Assembly: GCA_017643925.1 (NCBI GenBank)
Contig: JAEPML010000004.1
Location: forward strand, 62,001-126,000
Reading direction: 5' to 3'
Origin: Roseibium sp.
GTDB lineage: Bacteria > Pseudomonadota > Alphaproteobacteria > Rhizobiales > Stappiaceae
DNA length: 64,000 nt
The notes beneath the pieces are model-generated. The model made no database searches and was not told the origin of the DNA. It saw nothing but the letters and a program-made list of their open reading frames with translations. The position numbers and the translations under genes are program-made. Shown here one piece after another: positions 43,958 through 53,214 of the stretch. Each line of letters begins with the position of its first letter. The stretch's first letter is position 1.

Positions 43958-43972
43958 CGGTGCCGCTCATCC

Positions 43973-43995
43973 CGCCTCCCCGGGGATGGGAGGCG
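43973..43995 (+). other. GC-rich hairpin upstream of asd
   Basis: CGCCTCCC (43973-43980) pairs with GGGAGGCG (43988-43995) around a 7-nt loop. No T-tract follows, so it may be a leader structure of asd or a Rho-independent-like end of the small upstream frame. Confidence 0.45.
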
Positions 43996-44066
43996 CCGAG
44001 AGCCGGCGACGCCCATCTGAAAGGGAAAGCCGGTGCAGCGGGGAGACGGACAAGGACTAGTCTAAA

Positions 44067-45101
44067 ATGGGTTTCAAGATCGCAATTGCAGGCGCCACCG
44101 GCAATGTCGGCCGCGAGATGCTGGACATTCTCGCAGAGCGTGGCTTTCCGGCGGACGAAGTCGTCGCCCTCGCCTCCCGTCGCTCTCAGGGCACCGAAGT
44201 TTCCTTCGGCGATGCAACGCTCAAGGTTCAGGCCATGGAGAACTATGATTTCTCCGACACCGACATCTGCCTGATGTCCGCCGGTGGCACCATCTCCAAG
44301 GAATGGTCTCCGCGGATTGGTGCCCAGGGCTGTGTTGTCATCGACAACTCTTCGGCCTGGCGGTATGACGCCGAGGTTCCGTTGATCGTTCCGGAAGTGA
44401 ATGCCGATGATATAGTTGGCTTTACCAAGAAGAACATCATCGCCAATCCGAACTGCTCCACGGCACAGCTTGTTGTTGCTCTGAAGCCGCTCCATGAGGC
44501 CGCCAAGATCAAGCGTGTTGTCGTGTCCACCTACCAGTCGGTTTCCGGCGGTGGCAAGGAAGCGATGGAAGAGCTGTTCAACCAGACGCGGGCCGTCTTC
44601 GTCAACGACCCGATCGAGCCGGACAAGTTCACCAAGCGCATCGCGTTCAACGTGATCCCGCATATCGACAGCTTCATGGAAGACGGCTACACCAAGGAAG
44701 AATGGAAGGTGCTGGCCGAAACCAAGAAAATGCTGGACCCGGCCATCAAGGTGACCTGCACCGCTGTTCGCGTTCCGGTGTTCATCGGTCATTCGGAAAG
44801 CGTCAACATCGAGTTTGAAAACGAGATTACTGCGGACGAAGCGCGCAACATTCTGCGCGAGGCTCCGGGCTGTCTCGTCATCGACAAGCAGGAAGACGGT
44901 GGCTACATCACGCCGTATGAGAGCGCCGGCGAAGACGCGACGTATATTTCCCGTATTCGTGAGGACGCAACCATCGAGAACGGCCTCAACATGTGGGTCG
45001 TGTCCGACAACCTGCGCAAGGGTGCTGCCCTGAACACGGTTCAGATTGCGGAAGTTCTGGTCAATCGTGGTCTGATCTCTCCGAAAAAGGCCGCAGCCTG
45101 A
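44067..45101 (+). CDS. asd: aspartate-semialdehyde dehydrogenase
   Basis: A 344-residue Asd that reduces aspartyl phosphate to aspartate semialdehyde, feeding lysine, threonine, methionine and diaminopimelate synthesis. AIAGATGNVGREMLDIL (residues 5-21) is the NADP site. NPNCSTAQLVVAL carries the catalytic cysteine, and STYQSVSGGGKEAMEEL and the EEWKVLAETKKMLD region are typical. Length is normal. A strong terminator follows, so it is transcribed on its own. Confidence 0.96.
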   Translation: MGFKIAIAGATGNVGREMLDILAERGFPADEVVALASRRSQGTEVSFGDATLKVQAMENYDFSDTDICLMSAGGTISKEWSPRIGAQGCVVIDNSSAWRYDAEVPLIVPEVNADDIVGFTKKNIIANPNCSTAQLVVALKPLHEAAKIKRVVVSTYQSVSGGGKEAMEELFNQTRAVFVNDPIEPDKFTKRIAFNVIPHIDSFMEDGYTKEEWKVLAETKKMLDPAIKVTCTAVRVPVFIGHSESVNIEFENEITADEARNILREAPGCLVIDKQEDGGYITPYESAGEDATYISRIREDATIENGLNMWVVSDNLRKGAALNTVQIAEVLVNRGLISPKKAAA

Positions 45102-45110
45102 TCAATTCCG

Positions 45111-45136
45111 ACGGGCGCCTTCCGGCGCCCGTTTTT
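45111..45136 (+). terminator. intrinsic terminator of asd
   Basis: ACGGGCGCC (45111-45119) pairs with GGCGCCCGT (45124-45132) around TTCC, followed by TTTT. It lies 9 nt after the asd stop. Confidence 0.9.
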
Positions 45137-45168
45137 CCTTCCGACCTTCCAGGGAACATGGCAAGGCT

Positions 45169-45906
45169 ATGCCCAAGTCGTCTGCCGGGTCCTTTCTGGA
45201 CTACCGATCTCACAATCCCGACGCGCGCTTTACGGACTGGCTGGCGGCCCGGGCCGAACCCTATTGGTCGGATTCCACCAGTCACCCTTTCACCATTGCA
45301 ATCGGTGACGGCTCAATGCCGGATGATGCCTATGTGCGATACCTGATCGAGGACTACACGTTCATCACGGATCTCGCCTCGGTTCTGGGTTACCTGGTTG
45401 CAAAGGCGCCCAACATGCCGGCAAAATCGCGGCTGTCGGGTTTCCTCGCATTGCTGACCTCGGAAGAAAACGACTATTTCCTGCGCTCCTTCGAGGCCCT
45501 GGGCGTTGACCCGGAGACATACGAAGCGGCGGCACAGGGACCGGTGACCCGCGCCTTTTCCGATCTGCTCCTCAAGTCGTCTGGGAACGGCACCTACGAA
45601 GAGGGTCTGGCATGCCTGCTCTGCGCCGAGTGGACCTACCTGACCTGGGGACAAAGGGAAGCACGGCAACCAAGGCCGGGGCAGTTCTGGCTTGCCGAAT
45701 GGATCGACCTTCATGCGGTGCCGGGATTTGAGAATTTCGTCAACTGGATCCGCGAGGAGATGGACCGGGTCGGCACGGCCCTGGCTGCCGAGGCCCAGGA
45801 AAACCTGGCGCAACTCTTCCGGCAAATGAGCGCGCTCGAACAGGCATTTTTTGAAGCCGCCTGGACGGGCACCCCATCTTTGCCCGCTGAATTCGACCGG
45901 ACATGA
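45169..45906 (+). CDS. tenA: TenA family protein (thiaminase II-like)
   Basis: A 245-residue TenA/Thi-4 family protein; bacterial TenA salvages the pyrimidine of thiamin by hydrolysing aminopyrimidines. Family segments include HPFTIAIGDGSMPDDAYVRYLIEDYTFI (residues 39-66, here HPFTIAIGDGSMPDDA then YVRYLIEDYTFI) and CLLCAEWTYLTWGQREA, with the cysteine and tyrosine region of the active site. It is coupled by ATGA to a DMT transporter. The pairing may mean the transporter handles a thiamin-related compound; inference. Confidence 0.85.
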   Translation: MPKSSAGSFLDYRSHNPDARFTDWLAARAEPYWSDSTSHPFTIAIGDGSMPDDAYVRYLIEDYTFITDLASVLGYLVAKAPNMPAKSRLSGFLALLTSEENDYFLRSFEALGVDPETYEAAAQGPVTRAFSDLLLKSSGNGTYEEGLACLLCAEWTYLTWGQREARQPRPGQFWLAEWIDLHAVPGFENFVNWIREEMDRVGTALAAEAQENLAQLFRQMSALEQAFFEAAWTGTPSLPAEFDRT

Positions 45907-46805
45907 CCGCAATGTTCTTCTATGAAGCTGCTGCCCTCGGGGCAGCCGCGCTTTGGGCCCTGACCGGTCTTCTGTCCGCTGCCCCGGCCCGGCACCTTGG
46001 CGCCATCGCCTTCAATTGCACCCGGATGGTTCTCGTCGCTTTCATGCTGGCAGCCTGGGTCGCACTGACGACCGGATGGGGGTCCATTGAAGGAAGCCAC
46101 CTTGTTCCCCTGGTTCTGTCCGGTTTCATCGGCATCTTCATGGGCGACACGGCGCTGTTCCTGACGCTCAACCGCATGGGACCGCGACGCACCGCGATGC
46201 TGTTCTCCCTCAACGCCCCCATGTCGGCCATTCTTGGCTGGCTGATCCTGAGCGAAACGCTCAACGGCTTGCAGGTTTTCGGGATCACGTTGACCTTTCT
46301 CGGGGTGTTGCTCGCCATCCGGTTCGGCAAACGCAAATCCCAGCTTCACAAATGGGAAGACATCCGGGGCCCGCTCTGGATAGGCGTTCTGCTTGGGCTT
46401 GTGGCCGCCTTGTCACAATCCATCGGCTCCCTGATTGCAAGACCGATCATGGAAACCGGCGCTGACCCTGTGGCAGCTTCAAGTATTCGGGTCGGTGTTG
46501 CAGCATTCGGTCTTTTGATCCTGACACGCCTTCCGTTCAGCTGGGTGAAGCCCGCAGGCAGGCTGACACCCTCGGTGCTCGGCATCATTGCCGTCTCCGG
46601 TTTTCTCGGCATGGGACTTGGCATGACGCTGATACTTTTCGCGCTGTCAGGCGGCGAAGTCGGCATCATCGCGACGCTTTCCGCGACAACACCGGCAATC
46701 ATTTTGCCCATGATGTGGTGGCGCACCAAGGAAGCACCGGCCCTGGGTGCCTGGATCGGAGCGGCCATGGTGGTTGGCGGAAGCGCATTGTTGTTTGCGA
46801 GCTGA
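45903..46805 (+). CDS. EamA/DMT family transporter next to tenA
   Basis: A 300-residue membrane protein with about ten helices and two EamA repeats; AALGAAALWALTGLLSAAPARHLGAIAFN opens the first. GDTALFLTLNRMGPRRTAMLFSLNAPMSAILGWLILSE is the conserved end of the first repeat. It overlaps tenA by four bases. Members export or import amino acids, nucleosides and vitamins; substrate uncertain. The 246-nt region after it is gene-free and AT-rich. Confidence 0.87.
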   Translation: MTAMFFYEAAALGAAALWALTGLLSAAPARHLGAIAFNCTRMVLVAFMLAAWVALTTGWGSIEGSHLVPLVLSGFIGIFMGDTALFLTLNRMGPRRTAMLFSLNAPMSAILGWLILSETLNGLQVFGITLTFLGVLLAIRFGKRKSQLHKWEDIRGPLWIGVLLGLVAALSQSIGSLIARPIMETGADPVAASSIRVGVAAFGLLILTRLPFSWVKPAGRLTPSVLGIIAVSGFLGMGLGMTLILFALSGGEVGIIATLSATTPAIILPMMWWRTKEAPALGAWIGAAMVVGGSALLFAS

Positions 46806-47051
46806 GGCGCATTTTGCCGGCTCACAAGCTCTTGTTTTCGCGAGATTCTCAATCAAAGCAAGAATAGAAAAAAAATGCACGCCATCATATCTTGAATTTG
46901 ATTTGTGCGCTGCAACAAAAGACAAACACCACTTTCCTTGGCGCAGTAATTCCTTTCGCTGATTTGAGTAGACATTTCTCACTAAGTCTTTTTTTACGAA
47001 AGTTGAATATACCAATACTGTGCATTTTCCTGCGAACAGTGCGGAAAGCGG

Positions 47052-48140
47052 ATGAAGCAGCTTTACATAGCGGTAATGGATTTCGGAAAAGTGTCGAAGC
47101 AACTCATGAAAGTTGCTGCGGTGTTTCCTGCCAGGCTGGTGCCCATTGCAAAGCTGGGTTCGATTGAACTGGATTCAAATGCCGTTGTTGTCGTCGAGTT
47201 TCAGAACCTGACAACAAGACAGCTGTCGCCACTCAAGGCCGTCAACGAAAAGACGGAGGCTACGACCCTTGGCATTGTCGAGCTCAACAATCGAAAGCAG
47301 GTATTGCAGGCAAGGGAACTCGGTTTCTTCAACCTGGTCGACAAACGTGGCAGCCTGACGCTACTCCTGATCAAACTGCGCGAAATGCTGGGAGACTATT
47401 CCAAGCTGCAGGAAAGCGGCGATTTTTCGGAAAAACTCGTCAAAACGGTGCAATCAGCCTGTACCTCGTTCAACCAGTTGTCCATTTCTGCCTTGACGGA
47501 CGAACCGCTCCCGGTCACCAAGCTGGCCCAGAGCGCCAAGGACATCACGGAGAGCATCGAGACGGAGGGACTGGATTCCTGGCTTGCCGCTGTCCAGAAC
47601 CATCATAGTCACACCTATTGTCACTCCATGATGGTTGCAGGTCACGCGATCGCCTTTTCCAAGGCCCTTGGCAAGCCGAAAGATCATCAGATCTTCATCG
47701 GTTTGGGCGCCCTTGTCCACGATCTCGGCAAAATCAGGATACCTCTTTCAATCCTCGACAAGCGCGGACCGTTGACAGAGCAGGAACGCGCATTGATCGA
47801 CAAGCACCCTGTTTTCAGCCGGGAAATCCTGAAGTCGCACAGTGAAGTTCCAAGTGAAGTGGTCGAACTCGCGGTGTCGCACCACGAGTTTCTTGACGGC
47901 ACCGGATACCCGGACAAACTCAGCGGCGACCAGATCTCGCAGGCAGTGCGCATGATGACGATTGCCGATATCTATTCTGCGCTGACAGAGAAACGCGCCT
48001 ACAAGGACAGCTACAGCCCCCGGCAAGCCTTTGGAATCATGTCGGAAATGGGCGGAAAACTTGATGCTGACCTGCTGCGTTCGTTCCGTGACGCCACACT
48101 GGAAACCGATCTCGGCCATTTGCGGCGCGCAGCGGTCTAG
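47052..48140 (+). CDS. HD-GYP domain protein, paralogue 1 (cyclic-di-GMP phosphodiesterase)
   Basis: A 362-residue protein. The N-terminal 115 residues are a degenerate receiver-like domain lacking the phosphorylation aspartate; the rest is an HD-GYP domain. Conserved metal motifs are NHHSHTYCH (184-191), HDLGK (223-227), KHPVFSREIL, HHEFLDGTGYP (277-287) and the ALTEKRAYK region. HD-GYP enzymes hydrolyse cyclic-di-GMP. GCGGAAAGCGG precedes the start. It is very similar to the gene at 58067, about 11 kb downstream in the same orientation. The upstream 246 nt are AT-rich with no clear regulator. Confidence 0.9.
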   Translation: MKQLYIAVMDFGKVSKQLMKVAAVFPARLVPIAKLGSIELDSNAVVVVEFQNLTTRQLSPLKAVNEKTEATTLGIVELNNRKQVLQARELGFFNLVDKRGSLTLLLIKLREMLGDYSKLQESGDFSEKLVKTVQSACTSFNQLSISALTDEPLPVTKLAQSAKDITESIETEGLDSWLAAVQNHHSHTYCHSMMVAGHAIAFSKALGKPKDHQIFIGLGALVHDLGKIRIPLSILDKRGPLTEQERALIDKHPVFSREILKSHSEVPSEVVELAVSHHEFLDGTGYPDKLSGDQISQAVRMMTIADIYSALTEKRAYKDSYSPRQAFGIMSEMGGKLDADLLRSFRDATLETDLGHLRRAAV

Positions 48141-48172
48141 CAGGCCGGTTCGCATTACTGACCCACCCAACT

Positions 48173-49156
48173 CTAAACAGCCGCTGTGGACTCCCGCACG
48201 ATGACTTCCCCCGCCACGGCATGATCTTCCGCTTTGCCTGCTGACTCGAAAATCTGGTCGACCGCAGTGGCGGCGAGCGCTTCGAACGGCTGACGCAAGG
48301 TGGTAAGACGCGGAACAACCAGCGAAGCCAGGGTAATATCGTCAAATCCTGCCACTGACAGGTCTCCAGGCACGTCCAGCTTGAGATCGCGCGCGCTTCG
48401 CAACACGCCAATGGCCTGCTGGTCACTGGCTGCAGCGATTGCGGTCGGGCGATTGGATCGTGGCACATTTTCCAAGATGAACCGACCGAGCTCCTCTCCG
48501 GAATCGTAGTCGAACTGCCCTTCATACAAGCTGAGGTCGATCGGATCAGCATCAGTGGAAAGAGCTTCGATGCGGGAGACGAAACCTTCCTTGCGGCGGC
48601 GCGCCACCTCCATGGACAGTGGACCCGCAATATAGGCGATTTTTCTATGACCCAGATTGTACAAATGTTCAGCGATTGTCTGGGAGCCGTTGAAGTGGTC
48701 GGTCGCCACCAGCGGATATTCCCCGAACCTCCGGTCAAGTGACACGATCGGCACATCAGTGCCGCGTTCGATTTTGCCGTCAGACGTCGCGACAACGATA
48801 ACGCCACACACGGAACGGTCCAGCAACGCTGAGATCTGGGTCTTTTCCGTTTCAGCATCATCGTGGGAGTTGGCGAGCATGACAGAATGACTGCGCTTGG
48901 CCGCTTCCATTTCTATGTTTTTTGCCAGTTGCGCAAAGAACGGGTTGGTGATGTCTGGCACCACAAGCCCGATCACGTCGATGGAATTGGTTCTCAGCGC
49001 ACGGGCAGCAAGATTGGGTTTGTAGTCCAGCTCTTCCATCGCCGCCTGTACACGCAGTTTGAGCGGCTGCTTGACGGTCTCGTTCTTGGCCAGGACACGC
49101 GAAACTGTACCAACAGACACACCTGCTCGTTTGGCGACGTCTTTAATGGTTGGCAT
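48173..49156 (-). CDS. rbsR: LacI family transcriptional regulator of the ribose genes
   Basis: A 327-residue LacI-type repressor. The N-terminal helix-turn-helix and hinge are clear: TIKDVAKRAGVSVGTVSRVL (residues 3-22) and YKPNLAARALRTNSID, followed by a periplasmic-binding-like ligand domain (VIGLVVPDITNPFFAQLAKN, VPIVSLDRRF). It lies after rbsK on the same strand, 87 nt away, so it may be its own unit. It likely binds the palindrome upstream of rbsB. The RbsR name rests on the ribose context. Confidence 0.88.
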   Translation of the reverse strand: MPTIKDVAKRAGVSVGTVSRVLAKNETVKQPLKLRVQAAMEELDYKPNLAARALRTNSIDVIGLVVPDITNPFFAQLAKNIEMEAAKRSHSVMLANSHDDAETEKTQISALLDRSVCGVIVVATSDGKIERGTDVPIVSLDRRFGEYPLVATDHFNGSQTIAEHLYNLGHRKIAYIAGPLSMEVARRRKEGFVSRIEALSTDADPIDLSLYEGQFDYDSGEELGRFILENVPRSNRPTAIAAASDQQAIGVLRSARDLKLDVPGDLSVAGFDDITLASLVVPRLTTLRQPFEALAATAVDQIFESAGKAEDHAVAGEVIVRESTAAV

Positions 49157-49243
49157 TTCGCGGAAGTCTCCCTTTCAGTGCTCCTCCACTTGAACCATTG
49201 CTGCGCAAATCGATCAAGTATCACCTTGCCGGGAACGCAGTTT

Positions 49244-50170
49244 CTACGCGGTGGCCAGGGCTCGAAAGGTTTCGACCTCACTCTGTGTTGGCAGCGCTTC
49301 GGACGCCCCCTTTCGGGTCGTTGCAAGGGCCGCGGCCCGAGTTGCAAAGAAAATGGCATCTTCAATGCTTTCCCCGAACGCAAGGCGCGTTGCCAGCGCG
49401 CCGTTGAAACAGTCCCCAGCTGCGACCGTATCGATTGTCTGGACTTCTTCCGCAACAAGCGTTCCCGAAGCCCCTTCGAACGACCAGGCAACACCGATGT
49501 CACCCATGGTGACGATCGCGCCGCGCAGGCCATAGCTTCGCAGTTCGCAGGCCGCATCCCTGGCCTCTGACAGCGATGCTGGCTGCCAACCCAGTATTTT
49601 ACCGGCTTCGGCAGCATTTGGTGTCAGGATGTCAAAACTGGAAAATGTTGCTCTGCCCCATCCTGGCTGGGGTGCGGGGGCCGGATCCATGATGACAAGC
49701 GCTCCGGCCTTCCTGGCAAGCCTGGCTGCTTCCAGCGACGCGGCAAGGTCGATCTCGTTTTGAAGCAGAACCACGTCACTCTGGCCGATTGCGTCCTCAT
49801 GCAACGCGACCTGCGCCGGTGACAGTTTTGCATTGGCGCCGCCTGCAAGCCGGATCAGGTTGCCCCCATCCGGACCGACATCGATAAAGGCCAGACCTGT
49901 TGCGCAGCCGGACAGCTGCGTCAGCTCCAGTTGAATACCTTCTTCGCGCAGGAGGGCATCCGCCTCCTGGCCAAACGCATCCTGTCCGAGCGCACCCACC
50001 AAGGTGACGTCGGCGCCAAGACGCGTTGCAGCAACGGCCTGGTTCGCGCCTTTTCCTCCAAGTGCTCGAGCGGTTTCCCGAACGGCAACCGTTTCCCCGA
50101 TTTCCGGCCACCGGTCCAGATAACTTGTCAGGTCTATGTTGATACTGCCAACAACGGTCACGGATTTCAA
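49244..50170 (-). CDS. rbsK: ribokinase
   Basis: A 308-residue PfkB-family sugar kinase that phosphorylates D-ribose to ribose 5-phosphate. VTVVGSINIDLTSYLDRWPEIGETV opens the sugar site, GGKGANQAVAATRLGADVTLVGALG is the ribokinase family signature, and DTVAAGDCFNGALATRLAFGE carries the catalytic aspartate. The start is a TTG at 50170 with GGAGTG upstream, overlapping the rbsD stop as TTGA. This gives strict translational coupling at the end of the rbs operon. Confidence 0.93.
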   Translation of the reverse strand: MKSVTVVGSINIDLTSYLDRWPEIGETVAVRETARALGGKGANQAVAATRLGADVTLVGALGQDAFGQEADALLREEGIQLELTQLSGCATGLAFIDVGPDGGNLIRLAGGANAKLSPAQVALHEDAIGQSDVVLLQNEIDLAASLEAARLARKAGALVIMDPAPAPQPGWGRATFSSFDILTPNAAEAGKILGWQPASLSEARDAACELRSYGLRGAIVTMGDIGVAWSFEGASGTLVAEEVQTIDTVAAGDCFNGALATRLAFGESIEDAIFFATRAAALATTRKGASEALPTQSEVETFRALATA

Positions 50171-50577
50171 AACGGCACTCCGCTTACCAGGATGATGTTG
50201 GCATATGGTGTGACTTCGCCCGTCCGGACAACCGCCTTTGACCTTGCTGACCTCTCCTTGAAGGAGGCGTGGCTCAGGTTTCGGACCGCGACCGGCTTTC
50301 CGGTTACATCGTTCCAGGCTTGAACCTCTTCCTGCATCATCGACGCGACCTGCGGGTTGGCTTCTTCCGCCCAAATGGCGGTTTCAATGACGAGTTCCGA
50401 ACGCAGGGCCTTGAGAACATCGGCAAGACGCGGAACCCCGGGTGAGACAGCGAGATCAATTACCTTGACGCCGGGCGGCACCGGCAGACCGGCATCCGCA
50501 ACGACGATCTCGTCCATGTGCCCGAGCGAAGCAACCAGCTCGCTCAGGTGGCGATTGAGAAGAACTGTGCGTTTCAT
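50167..50577 (-). CDS. rbsD: D-ribose pyranase
   Basis: A 136-residue RbsD, which interconverts the pyran and furan forms of ribose so ribokinase can use it. MKRTVLLNRHLSELVASLGHMDEIVVADAGLPVPPG covers the active-site region with the conserved His in LGHMDEIVVAD. HASFKERSARSKAVVRTGEVTPYANIILVSGV is the C-terminal signature. It overlaps rbsC by ATGA and rbsK by TTGA, so the four genes are tightly coupled. Confidence 0.93.
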   Translation of the reverse strand: MKRTVLLNRHLSELVASLGHMDEIVVADAGLPVPPGVKVIDLAVSPGVPRLADVLKALRSELVIETAIWAEEANPQVASMMQEEVQAWNDVTGKPVAVRNLSHASFKERSARSKAVVRTGEVTPYANIILVSGVPF

Positions 50578-51572
50578 TTCGAAGTGTACTTTGCTCGGTA
50601 GTAGTCGAGAACGACGGCGATGATGATGACGACGCCGGTAATCATTTGCCGCATGAAGTCGCTGAGACCAATGAGGATCAACCCGTTGGCCAACACGCCG
50701 ATGATGAAAGCGCCGAGCAACGTTCCGATCACGGACCCTCGCCCACCGCTCAGGCTGGTTCCCCCGATGATAACGGCGGCGATGGCATTCAGTTCGAAGC
50801 CAATGCCTGCGATCGGACTGGAGATGTTCAGGCGCGCCATGTAAACGATCGCTGCAATGCCGGCCGTGAAGCCGCAGATCGTGAAAGCCGCGACCTTGTA
50901 CCAGAACACGGGGTGACCAGCGAGACGAACCGCTTCTTCGTTGTTGCCAATCCCGTAAAGCAATCGCCCGAAAACGGTAAAGTTCAGGATGAACCAGGCG
51001 ACCAGCACCAGCAGCAATGCCACCAGGAACACCACTGGCACGCCATAGACCATCGAAGATCCGAACTCCTCAAAGGCGAACGGGAAGGAATAGATCGTCT
51101 GGGCATCCGAGACCTGCAACGCGGCGCCTCGGGCAATGTTGAGCATACCAAGCGTGATGATGAAGGACGGCAGTGCCCAATAGGCGCTGACGACACCGTT
51201 GAAGATACCGCACGCGACACCCGTCACCGTTGCCGCGACGATTGCAAGAGCGATCGCTTCCGCAGGCCCGAAACCAGGCAGGGTTATGGCCTTGCCCGCG
51301 ACCACAGCGGCAAAGGCCATAACCGACCCGACCGACAGATCAATGCCGCCGATGAGGATCACGAATGTCATTCCCACCGCGAGCACCAGATTGATGGTGA
51401 TCTGCGTGAGAATGTTGGTGATGTTGTTGGGTGTCAGGAAGTGTTCCGTGAACACCGAAAAGAAGAGGATCAGGGCCAGCAGGGCAAGGCCAATGCCTGC
51501 GTTCTGCAATACGGACCGCACGGAAAGGCGGGCCTGTGCCGGAACCGGTTCTGTCATGGTCTGGCTCGTCAT
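50574..51572 (-). CDS. rbsC: ribose ABC transporter permease
   Basis: A 332-residue inner-membrane permease of the RbsC/BPD_transp_2 family. The conserved segments LAVGMTFVILIGGIDLSVGSVMAFAAVVAGK and IAAVIIGGTSLSGGRGSVIGTLLGAFIIGVLANG (the EAA-like loop) are present, with about eight hydrophobic segments. It pairs with RbsA to import ribose. It overlaps rbsA and rbsD by four bases each. Confidence 0.93.
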   Translation of the reverse strand: MTSQTMTEPVPAQARLSVRSVLQNAGIGLALLALILFFSVFTEHFLTPNNITNILTQITINLVLAVGMTFVILIGGIDLSVGSVMAFAAVVAGKAITLPGFGPAEAIALAIVAATVTGVACGIFNGVVSAYWALPSFIITLGMLNIARGAALQVSDAQTIYSFPFAFEEFGSSMVYGVPVVFLVALLLVLVAWFILNFTVFGRLLYGIGNNEEAVRLAGHPVFWYKVAAFTICGFTAGIAAIVYMARLNISSPIAGIGFELNAIAAVIIGGTSLSGGRGSVIGTLLGAFIIGVLANGLILIGLSDFMRQMITGVVIIIAVVLDYYRAKYTSK

Positions 51573-53137
51573 TGAAGTTTGTCTCCACCCGTCTGCGATT
51601 GCCCGTAGGCCAGTTTCAGGATGTTCTCTTCCGAAAACTCGGCAGGCGTCAGAACGCCCTGAATTTGGTGTTCGGCAAGAACGAGGATCCGGTCCGCCAG
51701 TGTCATCAACTCCGGTATTTCGGAGGACACCACAAGCAACGAGACGCCATCGCGCGCGAGATCCTTGAGGATTGCGTAGATTTCCGCCTTTGCTCCGACG
51801 TCGACACCGCGGGTCGGCTCATCCAGCAGCAAAACCTTCGGATTTCTGGAAAGCCACTTTGCAAGCACGACTTTCTGCTGGTTTCCGCCCGAGAGGCTCG
51901 AGACCGGATCGGAAAGCTTTCCGTATTTGAGTTTCAACTTCTGTCCGCTCTCGCGGGCGCGACGCTGTTCAGACGCAAACTGCAGCAATCCGGAGCTTGA
52001 AACCGCCCCCATATTCGCAAGCGAAATATTGGCCGATATCGGCATGTCGAGGATCAGCCCCTCGTCCTTGCGGTCTTCCGTCACGAAGCCGACGCCGGCA
52101 GCTATCGCATCGCGCGGACCGGAAAAACGGACGGGTTTTTCATCTCGAAAAATCTTTCCCGACACGATCGGATCGATGCCGAAGATCCCTCGCAGGATTT
52201 CGGTTCTGCCCGATCCGACCAGGCCGGCAAGGCCGACGATTTCGCCATAGTGCAGTTCTAGGGAAACACCCTTCCCTGAAGGGTTCGCGGTCGTGACAAG
52301 GTCTTTCACGCTCAAAGCAACCTCGCCTTTCGGCAGCTGTTGCGCGTCGACTCGATCATTGGCCAACAATTCCCGACCAACCATCTTCTGCACCACGCCC
52401 TCGGGCGTCGTGTCTTCGATCTTGTCGGTGGAGATGGTCTTGCCATTGCGAAACACGGTGACCCTGTCACAAATGGTGAAGACTTCTTCCAGATGGTGAG
52501 AAACGAAAACGACCGTGACCCCATCGGCCTTGATCCCGGCCACGATGTCAAAGAGACGGCTGGTTTCACGCTCGGTCAAAGTTGCCGTCGGCTCGTCGAG
52601 GATCAGGATTTTGCTCCGGAACTGGAGAGCTCTGGAAATTTCGACAAGTTGCCGGTGGGCAATACCGAGAGAGCTGACCGGCGCCCTCACGTCAATATCC
52701 GTCAGGCCAATGGCGTCGAGTGCCATGCGTGCCCTTCGGTTCATTTCCCTGCGATCCAACACTCCGAAGCGCGAACGTGGCATCCTTTCAATGGATACAT
52801 TTTCGGCAATCGTGAGATGGTCGAGGAGGTTGAATTCCTGATGCACCACCTGCACGCCAAGTTCCTTGGCTTCATGCGGGTTTGCCGGCTGATAGGCCTC
52901 GCCCCCGAAGGAGATGCTCCCCTCGTCATGGGGAAACACACCGGAGAGGATTTTTATGAGCGTCGATTTGCCTGCACCATTCTCGCCAACGAGTGCATGA
53001 ACTTCACCCTTGTCGAGTGAAAAACTGACGCCGTCGAGCGCCTTGACGCCCCCAAAGTGTTTCTTCAGCCCCTCGACAGAGAGAAACGACATGCTGTGAG
53101 CAGCTTGGGATGCAGCAGGAAGTGTTGCAGCTGACAT
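51569..53137 (-). CDS. rbsA: ribose ABC transporter ATP-binding protein (two ABC domains)
   Basis: A 522-residue fused ABC protein. Domain 1 has Walker A GENGAGKSTLIK and Walker B LDEPTATLTE; domain 2 has LAGLVGSGRTEILRGIFG, the signature LSGGNQQKVVLAKWL and Walker B LLLDEPTRGVD. It drives RbsC-mediated import. The hairpin between rbsB and rbsA may set the excess of binding protein over transporter. Upstream start ATG is 53137. Confidence 0.94.
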   Translation of the reverse strand: MSAATLPAASQAAHSMSFLSVEGLKKHFGGVKALDGVSFSLDKGEVHALVGENGAGKSTLIKILSGVFPHDEGSISFGGEAYQPANPHEAKELGVQVVHQEFNLLDHLTIAENVSIERMPRSRFGVLDRREMNRRARMALDAIGLTDIDVRAPVSSLGIAHRQLVEISRALQFRSKILILDEPTATLTERETSRLFDIVAGIKADGVTVVFVSHHLEEVFTICDRVTVFRNGKTISTDKIEDTTPEGVVQKMVGRELLANDRVDAQQLPKGEVALSVKDLVTTANPSGKGVSLELHYGEIVGLAGLVGSGRTEILRGIFGIDPIVSGKIFRDEKPVRFSGPRDAIAAGVGFVTEDRKDEGLILDMPISANISLANMGAVSSSGLLQFASEQRRARESGQKLKLKYGKLSDPVSSLSGGNQQKVVLAKWLSRNPKVLLLDEPTRGVDVGAKAEIYAILKDLARDGVSLLVVSSEIPELMTLADRILVLAEHQIQGVLTPAEFSEENILKLAYGQSQTGGDKLQ

Positions 53138-53171
53138 GATGCGACCCGCAATTGAACATGAAGGGAAAGCT

Positions 53172-53202
53172 GCCTCCGCCCTGGGACATAATGGGCGGAG
53201 GC
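53172..53202 (-). terminator. intercistronic hairpin between rbsB and rbsA
   Basis: GCCTCCGCCC (53172-53181) and GGGCGGAGGC (53193-53202) form a perfect 10-bp stem with an 11-nt loop directly after the rbsB stop codon and ahead of rbsA. Such hairpins often stabilise the binding-protein message or partially terminate the operon. Confidence 0.7.
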
Positions 53203-53214
53203 TGCGGAGCCGGA

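Larger units (their letters stand above)
43488..44066. other. intergenic region between arsC and asd
   Basis: A 579-nt region with promoters for arsC (minus) and asd (plus). It holds a run of nine C residues at 43628-43636, a small putative reading frame (43820-43957), and a strong GC hairpin at 43973-43995. Nothing else is recognisable. Confidence 0.5.

Noticed and set aside
46806..47051. A regulatory RNA in the AT-rich region before the first HD-GYP gene
   Set aside because: Only one short weak hairpin (ACAAG/CTTGT) is present and no promoter or conserved structure can be argued from sequence alone.
53172..53202. A full terminator separating rbsB from rbsA
   Set aside because: The hairpin has no T-tract and rbsA needs the same promoter, so partial termination or message protection is more likely than a true operon end.
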